In this document: positions 34,601 through 46,600 of the stretch, one piece after another | How positions within the stretch are numbered: the stretch's first letter is position 1 | How the letters are laid out: each line of letters begins with the position of its first letter | Source of the DNA: Uranotaenia lowii | Taxonomy: Eukaryota > Arthropoda > Insecta > Diptera > Culicidae | Direction of reading: 5' to 3' | Assembly (NCBI RefSeq): GCF_029784155.1 | Contig: NC_073691.1 | Location: forward strand, 67,338,839-67,402,838 | Length of the DNA stretch: 64,000 nucleotides | Program-made: the position numbers and the translations under genes | The notes under the pieces: model-generated | The model's database searches: none | Told to the model about the DNA's origin: nothing | What the model saw: the letters and a program-made list of their open reading frames with translations, nothing else

Positions 34601-37600
34601 AAATTAAAACCGTGGCAAACTGATTTTAGAAGCTTTTTGCGTCTTAAACTCGACTTTTTTGTCTAATTTTTCCCTTCTTATTTTCTGGCATTGAGTAATT
34701 TGAAAACTTAGCAGTTCAGAGTGAAATCGATGAATGATAATTGATGAAGTAACTAACCTGAACAACAAAAAATATGGTAAATCTTTTCATTATCCTTTAT
34801 TTATTCAACGATGCAGGTCAGAGGGAAGAATGCTAAGAAGTTACAACTTCCCGAAAAAAAACAATACAGATTTCGTCTAGATAATCTTCGTATTTTACAA
34901 AATGGGGAAAGATACTTACTCCTATAATTTTTTCTCATGGTAAATTACTCACAGTCTTTATGAAAATTGATCATTAAGTTAATACCTTTTTTTTAATTTT
35001 TTTTTTGATATTTTACACTTTTGCTAAAAGTGCACAAATTTCTCCAATGAGCTTTGTATTTTCAAAATTTATACCGGAAAAAAAGAGCTGATAAAATAAT
35101 ACAAATTTGCATTTAGAGCTCCTAAATAAGTTGAAATCAGTTTCAAATTCTTTGCACTTCGGAAAATGTGAATTTTATTTTCTTGTGTTATAGTTTTGAA
35201 TGCAGATTTTGCGTTCTAGAGATGAATTTTTGAATCTCTATCTCCAACACCAATTCCTGAAACAGCTGATATAAATACCTTTTTGTTCCTTTTTGGCACT
35301 AAAAACTCATAGGAAACGCAAAAGTCATAAAACATCATCTCCTTCTTCGATTTATTATTGCTGAAATCTCTTGAGAGGTTTTTTTTAATTTAAACTCTTC
35401 CCGATCAGGAGGAAAAATCAAAATTATATCAAAATGAGGTATTTTGATACCCATTTTTTTTCTATCAATATGAGTAATTCAGTACTCGTAGGATGTTAAA
35501 ATATTTCAAATCATATAAAAAGTCTATATGATCATAGCTTAATTATATCAGTTTTTGATATGCTCAAATCAAGATTATATCTCATTCAGATAGCATAGCT
35601 TGATATTGGGCAGAACAAAATCTTACATAATTATAACTCGTCAAGATATGAATGCTTCGAGTAAAATTTCTAGAGGAATTTCAATAACTCACATAGTTTG
35701 CTAAAACCATGCTCCATTTATGGTTTCCCAAAAATTGAATTCAATTTTATGAATGGGTTGAGCGAATTTCATTAAAGCACGGTTTGGGCCGTTGACTTCG
35801 ATGTCCGTGTTTTATGGAATGTTGTATGCATATTAAAATAAGATATGATCATAATATTTTATAACAATTTGAAGCAAATTCTTTATCGTTGAAAGTGAGT
35901 TCAATCCTGTTCGAGAAATTCAATCAAAATAAGATATTACCCAGTTTTAGGAAACTTATAGTCGAAAACCTTGAGATCCAAATTTTATCCAAGAAATATA
36001 TAAATATCTCCTTGAAATATGTTTTAGTTATTGTTTTGACATGCTCTTCTGATCGGATTACTATGAATATTTTATATTCGATTTTTGTTTGGCAGTACTT
36101 GTATTTTTTTCACAGTCATCCATAACATGAATGTTTGATGTAATACATTTAAAACAGAATTAAATAATATCAGATCTAAAATTTAAATTTTTGTTTTTGA
36201 ATTTCATAATATAGGTTATTAATTTTAAGTTTATAATTCATATTTGAATGGTGGATGAACTGTGATTCAGAATCTGATTTTTTATTTTGCAATTGAAGGC
36301 AATAAATGTATGATGAAAGCAGAACAAATATTTCAAGTATTTCAGTGTTATAACCATTTTCACCCCCCTGTATGACTTTTCCAAATTTTTCATTTCATTC
36401 AAATTCAAAACAAAATCAAGAATTCAGAAGTTCTGAATTTGAAGCAAATACTAAAATTTGTTGCGATTTGCTTGTGTTAATTGAGGCCTAAGAGGGAAAT
36501 TAGTGATAATTTAAAAAAAAAGTTGTCCCTACATTTAATAACACTAGAAGGACCGGCAAATTGAATATACCTATTCGGACCGTGACCAGTCAAAATGACT
36601 GGTAAAGGGGAAATTTTTCATATCATAATATTTTTAACTTTTTTCTTTTGAAATTGTTTTGTTATTTATTCGATATCATTTTTGTTATAAAATGGAAATA
36701 TTTTTTCACCATGGGTGCACGGAGTCACCTCATTTTGGCATAGTTGACGAATGCGTGTATGTCATAAAATGAATATTTCAAATAATTATCAAAAAAAATT
36801 AAAACATATTATCAATCTAATTGTAAAATCATGTTAGATGGCTATGGATATTGACTATGGGTGCACGGTTTCACTTCAGTTTTGTTTTAGTAGATATTTT
36901 CTAGCATCCATCGCTCTGAAATTTTTTAACACGTTGCCTATAAATTATACCTGATATTGTAGGTTTTGAAGCATATTTTTTCTATAATTAGAGCAATTTA
37001 CCATGGGTGCACGGATTCACCGCTATTCATCCAAAATCAAATATTTTGCATGCTAAAGGTTAAGAATAAAGACTTTTATAGATTCAAATAAAAATGTGTG
37101 TTATATACATGGTTTTTCACTATGAGTGTTTGGATTCACCGCGTTTTAATCAAATATTGGACTTTTTGCAAATTTTTAAAAAGCATTTTTACAAATCTTA
37201 ACTAAACCAAAGTCGAAACCATGTCTTTCATGTTCAGACATAATGATTTAAATAACGATTTTTATTTAAAGTTCCGTTTTTTCAATCCTGGAAAAGAAAT
37301 ATTTCAATTTTATCTTGAAATAATAAATTTATTTATTTATTATTACAAAACAGGTTTTTGCAATCGTACATTTATCTGATAAGATCTGATCAACATCCAA
37401 GAAATTGGAAAACGGTTACCATGGACCGAGTGAGTTTTAGGGATTATATGCATCAAGTTATGTCGTGCGACGGAAAACAATGAAAATAAAAATAATGAAT
37501 CAACATTGTCAAATGTACACGTTGATTTGTTTTTCCTTAAAAGTTTTTCGATTGACAAATATTGCATTTGAAATACCTGTCATATCAAACTCAAAAATAT

Positions 37601-40600
37601 GTTGTGTTCTGAAGCAAGTTGAAAACTATTTCACTCTATATAATCTACAACGGCGAATTTGCAGCCATTCCGTGCACCCATGTTGAAATATGCGCATCCG
37701 ATGTGGTCTATCAAATAGGCTGGCGCGAGTCTGGTCTAGGTATGCCAGGCGTACTGGGATCGATTCCTTGTATCGGCAAGAAAATTCTTGGGTTCAAACC
37801 CCATAAGTTGCCGACAGGTAAGATGTGTTTCCTCTTAAAATTAGAATGTTCAATCAGTTGCCAGCTGGCCAGGTATATACACGGGTGCCGGAATACCTGT
37901 AAGTGAACTTCCATTGGAAATTTGTCGAGCCTAATAATCTAAGAATGCATGTGAATACATACTTGGGCAGAAACTGCGGTGAATCCGTGCACCCATGGTA
38001 GATAACCAACATATAAGAATATATCGTGCACCCATGTTTAAATATCATTTAAATTATTCAGTTTCATAGCTGATGTCTTCAAATTTGAATAAATAAGCAC
38101 TCAATTCATAATAATTTTACTCATTCTAGTTTAGTATAAAACATATTTATCACCTAAAACTACTCGATTACTCGAATGGACATGTGTTAAATCTAACATT
38201 ACTTTTACAAATCTTGATGAAATTTCGCCTAATTTTGACAGAAAGTTTGATTATAGTTGAGCAACAAAACAGACAGAAAAAATTGGGAGTCAAGTGCTTG
38301 GAGCGCCACACAGTGGCCAATCCGAGAACTATTTCTTCAAATCTGCACGACTTCGCATCGAAAATCAATAATTTAATAACGAATGACACACTTCTGCCCA
38401 CCATAAATCAACTAGGACTCATTGTCTTGAATGTAACTTGCAAATGAAACCAAAAGCAAGCGAAAATAATTTATCTTGTTTGAGTTATAGGGTTGTGAAT
38501 TTTACCAGTCATTTTGACTGGTCACGGTCCGAGTGTCCATGGCGAAATTTTTCTCGCTTACTAAAAGAGCTAGTGAAATAAATAATAAACAGTTTTGTAG
38601 AGATTCAAAATTCATGAAAAGTCGTATTTTTTGCGAATTTTTAAAGCGAAGTATGCAAAAGATATTCAACAAACAAAGTGTCCAACCAGTCATTTTGACT
38701 GGTGCGGTCTTTCTAGTGTTAATAGCAAATTCCAAATCAACACTCAACAACACACTTTCGTTGAGTAACTTATCAACAAAAGTTATTTGGTATAATTCAG
38801 TCCAGGAAATCCTAAGTTACAGCTGCTTGAGTTTGGTGAACCGACTTTTTTCAATATTGAGCCTTTTAAGTGATAAATTAACTTTTTTGTGGAATAAACA
38901 CCCCCACGGAGTGGAAAAATTTTAAAATTGGAAAGCACATCTACTAAGAAAAGTTCCAACTTTTTATAGAAATTCGAGCATTTGCGGGTATTTTGTAACG
39001 GATTTTTGCCGCTTGGGGGGGGGGGGGGGGGGGGTGATCACCCCGATCACCCCCCCCCATAGGACCGCGCCTGCTGTTGAATAAGTACCGAAAATATCTG
39101 GTGAGCTTAGGTTTGAATAATTTTCGATGTTCTGATTCCAATTTTTTTAAATTAAGGACCTTTTTACATAAGACGAGTCACGAATCATTCTACTCGAGTG
39201 AGCCATTTTGGTATTACTGTAGTCGAGTCCTCAGTCAAATTTCAGTCGAGTAGCTCGATTCTCTAGTTGAATTACGAATGAATAATTGAAGAAAAATCTC
39301 ATATAAAACCAACGATTCAAAATTCAAATAAGACATTTCTGGTTAAGGATTTTGTCTGTTCTGTTCATAATTATTGGGATTTCGTTTGAAATTTATATTC
39401 AGAAATAGATTTCTAATTAGGAATTCAAAACTTTTGTTCAGGTTTACAATGCAGAACTCAGATTTGGAAATAAAATCCAAAATTGCCCTCAGCAAAACAC
39501 AAAACAGGTAAACACCACTGCACAATTATAAAATAAGATCTGAACTCATTTTCAAATTTGCGTTCTTTGACAAATTTGAATTTTAATTTTAATGTTTTTC
39601 CAGAATTTTAATGATGAAATAAATTATTATTAATGATAATTTATTGTTGATAAAACAACTTTATCTTCAGGTTCAGGAAAGTTCAGCTGGAAATATATTT
39701 TATAAGTTTGTTTTTTAACATTATTAATATTGTTTATGCTTTAAAAACAAAGATTTAAACTAAAATCTGAATGTTTCGAGTTTAAAAGAATTGAAAAAAA
39801 AATCTGGTTTGAACCCCAAACAAGTTTTTCTTTCAAATATAGCAAGGGATGAATAATACGAGAGTGTTAAAATCCCAGAAAATCAAAAAATAAAAAATAA
39901 AATGTAGACTTCAAGATTCCTCATTTATTTTTTAAAGCTTCAATAAAACTGAACATTTTAGGACTTATTTTCGCAAGTAATGATTTTAAATGAATAACGA
40001 ATAATATAAAAGTACTTAAACCCGAATAATGAGATGGATGCTCTTGGTATCACTTTTTAACTATTCCTCATGTTATACATTTTTCAAAAAAAAATTATTG
40101 GAAAATTTTTGTCACCAAAACCTCCCCCCATAAGGCAGTTCTTCCTACGGCCCTGGCTGCAGGCATCAAACTTGAAATTTTAAATGACTCAAAGACTCAA
40201 AGACTCAAAGATTTATTTTTTTTAGATACTATTGAATTATGAAAAAAAAAAACTGCTTCGGGGTGTAACGGTCAATTTAGTTATTGATTACAAGTATTTA
40301 GCCTGTGGCTTAATTTTCAAATAGGTTTTCAGAATTGAAATTTTCATTTGTTCCCAATGCTGATTCGAGTTTGAAAACCTGTCAACCTTGGTAATTCTTA
40401 ATTCATAGTGTAAGAATTTTTTATTTGGATTTCGTGTTTCTTTTCACTTTTTATTTAATTAGCAGGCATTTCAGATTTTTTCATTACGTATATAGCGCGG
40501 GCAAATCCGGGCCTTGGGTTTATACATTCAAATCTCAAAACAGGGTAATATTCGGGCAAAAGGCTAAAGAAAAGCTGAAAGAATAAACACACGAAAAATG

Positions 40601-43600
40601 ATTTTTATTTACTTATTTACTTATTTTATTATTGATTCATCGAACATAAAAGTTTAAATGAATAGTAAAACACGGTCAAACAATATTAAATAATCTGGAC
40701 TGACGTATTCGACGAATAAAGCGACTTGTAGATTCTCCAAACTGGTGTAGGTGTTCAGCATCCTGGAACATACGCACCATCGCGCTTAGTGGCTCATTGA
40801 AGCCATACGAAGTTCGATGAGTTTGATTGAATAGTAACGAGCCAGATCGTAGGGTCCTGGATGGGGCACTGAAGTTTATCATTCCTAGCAAATTTGGCGA
40901 TTGCACTTCTCTGTTGATAATTGTTGAGATAAATGCTGCCTGTTGAGTCTTTCGGCGGCATCCAAGAGTTTCTAGACCCAAAAGCTGACATCGCTCAGGA
41001 TAAGCGGGGAGATCTTCGGGGTGGCGCCAGGGTGGCGCTTTTGCACGCGCTCAATCCTCAAAATCCAACTTAGCTGGTAAGGGGCCCAAACATGAAGCAT
41101 GTTCAATTATTGATCGGACGAGCGCACAGTACAGGGATTTTAGGCATAACGGATCTGTAAATTCACGCGCCATTTTGGTAATGAAGCCGAGTTGACGATT
41201 CGCTTTATTGATGACTGAAGAACGTTGACTGTTAAACGTGAGTTGTGCATCAAGGATGACTCCAAGGTCATCGACTTCTGATACTCTGTTTATAAGCTGG
41301 TTGCCGATTTTATATTCGTAGATGAGTGGTGTTTTGATTCGATGAAAAGTGATGACAGAACATTTCGACACACTAACTGATAATTTGTTCAGTGTGCACC
41401 ATTCGCCAAAGTGATTCAAGAGTGATTGCAAGCGAACGCAATCTTCGATATCTATAACAGGAACAAATATTTTAAGATCATCGGCATATCCAATTTTGGT
41501 TCCGTCTTCTAAGCTGATAATCAGATCATTAAAGAACAGAGCGAATAATAGGGTCCCCAAGTTGCTTCCTTGTGGGACGCCAGACCGATTCGTAAATGGA
41601 AAGGATACGCTATCGCCGAACTTGATTCTAATACAGCGGTTTGTTAAGAAGGATTTGAGCCAAATAACCATGTTGTTATGAATACCAAGCTTAACAAGCT
41701 TAGCCAACAAAATTCCATGGTCGATAGTGTCGAATGCAGCTTTTATATCGGTATACACAGCATCAATTTGTTTTCTCTTTTCTATCTGGTTCATGCAGAA
41801 TGATGTATATTCAAGCAGATTAGTACAAACTGACCTTCCTGGCATGAACCCGTGCTGCTCACTGGCTATGTAATGCGATGATGCGCGTAGAAGAGCTTGG
41901 CTAACGACAATTTCAAAAAGTTTGGAACCAGTAGACAAACTGGTTATGCCTCTGTAATGTTTTACATTACGAACGTTCGCCATTCTTAAAAACAGGAAAC
42001 ATATACGAACTTTTCCATTTGTCAGGAAACTTACGGTGTTGGAACGACTTATTGAAAATTCGAGTTAAAGGCAATGAAACAGCTTCGATGCAGCGAGAAT
42101 AAATAACAGCCGGAATCCCATCCGGTCCAGGCGCGAAAGAAGTTTTAAATTTTATAGCAGCAGAAACGATGAGCTCTTCATGAACTGTGAAAGTATTAAA
42201 GTCTATCACAGCTGGGACGTGATTAGTCGCTTAAAGTTATTTTTTTTTCAATGGATCAGAGTAAATTGTTGATCATGAATCCTAAAACAATGATCATCAG
42301 CTAAATTTCCATATGTATTTTTGCTAAGCTAGCTGTGGTTTTTATTTTTGAAGTTCTCATATTAGATAAATTGCAGCATTACATAATAAACAAGCATTTA
42401 TCCACAGTAATATTTGTTAATAAGAACTGAGTAGACAAATCTGGTGGAAAACATGAATTATCTGATCCACGGTGTTGACTGTGACGATTAATAGGTCTAC
42501 GAGACATTAAATATAATACTATCGGAAGATCTGTTTAACATACCCGGTTACGATATTGTCAATCAAATGGTGCTGAACGAATTGAACCAAAACAGACCAG
42601 TAGCGTTGCTGGTATGCAAACAGAAAGGCGTGATTTATGGCCACAGTTCGTAAAACTGCCTCATCCGCATAACGCGGCGGGAAGAGTAATTAATTTATTT
42701 TTAAAACGGATTTATTTTCATAGGCGTTTACAAATCCGATTCGGGCCGGCGGATGTGAAGGAGCGTTTAGGAAATATTTCAAACTAACTTGCTGCTTAAG
42801 GTTGTTGGAATGTTGGCAGATATTTGCGGATTGTTTTGAGTATGACTAGGATGGTTCTGAAGTAAACTTCAAGAATTGAACCATTCAATCCAAGCATAGT
42901 TGATTAAATGTTAATTTTTTAAGTTAATTTAAATTAGAATGGACTTAAAAAAGTTATTGAAATTCTAGTTTGTATATTCGCAAGAATTGTGGAAATTATG
43001 TTTCATTGTTTGTTAAGCTCTGCTTATCAGGATATATTGACAGTTCTTTACGAACACTACCTTATCGAAAGGCCTCAGCCCTAACCTCTAAACAAGAATG
43101 AAACGATTAATTTTATCAAAAGGACGTACCGTAAACCGGGGTAAGATTGATCACTTTTATCAATATTTATTGTTCATTTTTTCTGCTAAGGGGAATGCGG
43201 CATGTTTCATATTTTTTAAACCAGTAAAGGACTCCTATGAACGTAAAACATGGTTGCAGAAATTTATTAGACTACTTTAAATTTGATTTAAAAATCGATT
43301 TCGTCTTTGTTTAGAATTTGGTGCTTTTGGGTGACATTGATCAGTCTCTATTTTGATGTTTTTATCGAGTTTTCTTGATCATAAAGGATACAATACACCA
43401 TCATAATATTTACAAATGCTAGTTTATCAATTGCTAAGCCAATTCGGAACAAACTCAAATGATATAAAATTAATCATGAAACTCTGGCTCAAAAATACTA
43501 AATTTGGAACATTTGGTCCAGTGAATTCTGAGATATACAATGCTGGATGTTGGAGTTTTTGATTTAGATTTCTTCGCGTTCCATTAAAAACAACTTCGCT

Positions 43601-46600
43601 GCATAAATTGAGGGGCTTAATTTATTAACATTACTTAAACTACAAAAAAACGAAATTTTGCCTTCATTCAATTCCCTAGGCCCTCGCACTAGTCCCCTTA
43701 AATTTTTTCCTTCAAACTTTATATATAGGGTTTCTAGCCTTTTGTCCTCGACTGGCTTACTCTTGGAAAGTGTCCCTATTTTTATAATATAATAAATTTA
43801 CTTTAAAATACAACTAAACTTCACTAAAACTATACATTTACTAAGGAAAAAAGATGAACTAGTTATCACATAAATCAACCTGCTGCTTCTAAACGCTTTG
43901 ATTTCATCAGGAAGGGTGTTTGTTTGCGAACTATCGAAAAAAATAGATATTTCAGGATTTTGAAATTACATTTTAACTTACATTTGAAATTTTCAAAAAC
44001 AAACTAAAGTCTGCTTCATTTAATATTGGAACAAATTCTTTTGCTCATTGTGGCGCTCCTAGTGGACGGATTTGGAAACTTTTTTCACCCACGTGTCGGG
44101 AAATTCATTACCTTTCACCATGTATTTATGTCATAACACCAAACGATAGCATTTTGTAAACAACCGCCATGGAAGCCGAACGGAGAGATCAAATTGTGCA
44201 CAGTTTTCTTGAAAATCCATTGTTGTCGGCATCGAAGCTAGCTAAACAGCTTAAAATGCCCAGAAATACCGTATGGCGTGTTATCAAGAGGTACAAGGAA
44301 ACATTGACGACGGCTGGGAAGCCGCATTCGAAGCGTCGGAGTGGAACTGTCGACCGGAAACTGCGTGGGAAAGTCATCAAGGCCGTCAAGAGGAATCCCA
44401 ATCTTTCAGACCGCGATTTGGCCAATAAGTTCCAGGCCGCTCACAGTACGGTGCGACGAATTCGTCTCCGAGAAGGAATAAGGTCATTCCGAGCCAGCAA
44501 ACAGCCAAATCGGACGCTCAAGCAGAACAATGTGGCCAAAATCCGTGCTCGAAAGCTGTACGCTATCGTAATGCTATCGTTTGGTGTTATGACATAAATA
44601 CATGGTGAAAGGTAATGAATTTCCCGACACGTGGATGAAAAAAGTTTCCAAATCTGTCCACTAGGAGCGCCACAATGAGCAAAAGAATTTGTTCCAATAT
44701 TAAATAAGGCAGACTTTAAGTATTTCCCATTTTGAAACTCAACTAATAGGTTTTTAAAAGTAGAAAAAAAATTGAGATATTTTAACTTTTGACTTAGTTA
44801 TTGATAATTAAATAATGGATTATGGATTATGGGCACATAAACGGAAAACAGAAAATTAATACAGAATTTTAATCCATTACAAAATTGCAAATAAAACCAG
44901 AATCCATAACTCAGGACCGAAACAAAGTTCTTACGTCAGAGTCAAAAATACAGAGTTTTCGAATTTTAAAGCTTTAAATAATAATTTTTTTCAATTCTAA
45001 TGAGAAAAAGCATTCAGAAATCTTACAATTTAGGATCACCGTTTAACTATTTTTCAGATCACATCCGAAATTCAATGCAATAAAAAACGACGGAAACATA
45101 TCGAAAATCTCTCGATGAATGTAAATGTGCAGATTTGAAATTTACGCTTGGACTTTAATTCATAAGAATCTGAAATACAGAATGAAATATCAAAACTGAG
45201 AATTAAGTCTCAATTGACAAGTTCATATTTTGTTCATTATTATTATTTTTCATTTTGAAAAGGGTTGATTGTAAAATCTGAGGTTGTATCTTAAATTTAA
45301 AAAAAAATCCACGATTCAAAAGATACAATATTCAGGGATCATTTGTATTTTACAAAACTATAACAAAGCACATAACACAAGGCAACAAAATTCACATTTT
45401 TGCAAAGAACTAAATAGACAACAAATTTTAATTGATTTGACAGCGCTGATTCCAAATCTGCCCTAAGTACTTTTCTAGCAGCTTCTGTTTTTAAGTTGTT
45501 AGAATAGGTGAAAACTCATTCAATAAATTTAGCACTTTTTTTAACAAAATTGAGAATCATTACAAAGGTTTCATAATGAAGGTTTTGATTCAATGATCAA
45601 TTTTCCCGTAGACCGTGATTAATTTTGACTACAGAGAGAAAAAAAGTTTTCTTTTTGACCATTTTTTTCGATTTTGCAAAAAATACTATAATTTTAATGA
45701 AATTTAAAAGGTGTTTCAAATCAATTGTGTAATGAAGAAATGGTTGTATTATTTTATTTTAAAATTCCTTAAAATTGTATATTTTATTTTTGTTAAGCCT
45801 TGTGTCTCTGAAACTCAAAGATCTAGGCAAAATTTTGATCGTTTATTGAATGGAACGTATTAAAAAGATTCGAAGCTTTTTTTGTTTTGAATCTACGTAG
45901 GTCTGTAGGTTCATCAATTATAAATGATTGATTTTATTCAAAACTGATCAATTTTCAAATTTGTACCGACCATATCATTAAAACCTGAGGTGACAAAAGA
46001 GTCTAATTTGGAACGTCAAATTATTCTAAGATCAGTAATGTTAACATAGCCACCAAAAATACTGTTACCTAGTGAAATTATGATTGAACTATCTTCGAAA
46101 GCGAGAAAAATAATCTTTTATGATTCGAATGATGATTAGTGATTGAAGTCTTAAAAAAAACCTTTTTTGAGAATACATATTCTTCATTTATCAAAACGAA
46201 ACTCTAATCATCAAATAAAATAAGTTATATTTGAAGTTTTGTATTATAACTTTTAATAAAAATTTCACCAGAAATTAAGGAGATTTGAGGTATTGGATGC
46301 AAGCTGTGGATAGGTAAGATACAATTTTGGGGTTGAAAATCCAAGAAATTTTGAGAATTACATTTAAAAATGATTTTGTATTTCGGTTTTCTTATATATG
46401 ACAATCGATTTATTTAAATCACTAATATGTTAGATATAGTAACTGATCAAATAAATATTTTACGCATGTACTTTGTTTATTAAATTCAATTTCAATGTGT
46501 TAAGGACAGAGCTATGATAGAAAATAGATAAAATAATCAATTTCAGATCATACCTTTTTTCAATTCTGCTGAGTGAAGTGTAGAAAAAAGATAAATTAAT

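Larger units (their letters stand above)
36542..38718. mobile_element. 2.2-kb TTAA-type (piggyBac-like) non-autonomous element
   Basis: CACTAGAAGGACCG at 36542 is inverted at 38705-38718 as CGGTCTTTCTAGTG. The right flank is TTAA (38719-38722) and the left flank ATAA, one base off the piggyBac target. Near-perfect palindromes ACCAGTCA(A/T)(A/T)(A/T)TGACTGGT lie at 36585-36603, 38504-38522 and 38685-38703. The interior carries an array of CATGGGTGCACGG motifs. No transposase is present. Confidence 0.7.
43139..44820. mobile_element. 940-bp MITE family, copy 2, interrupted by a Tc1-like element
   Basis: The left end CCGTAAACCGGGGTAAGATT is preceded by TA (43137-43138). The interior matches copy 1 up to about 44004, is interrupted by the 710-bp Tc1-like element, and resumes at 44719 with the expected sequence until about 44820, where the right terminus is lost. 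The stretch at about 43440-43620 is a further insertion related to 23990-24138. Confidence 0.7.
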
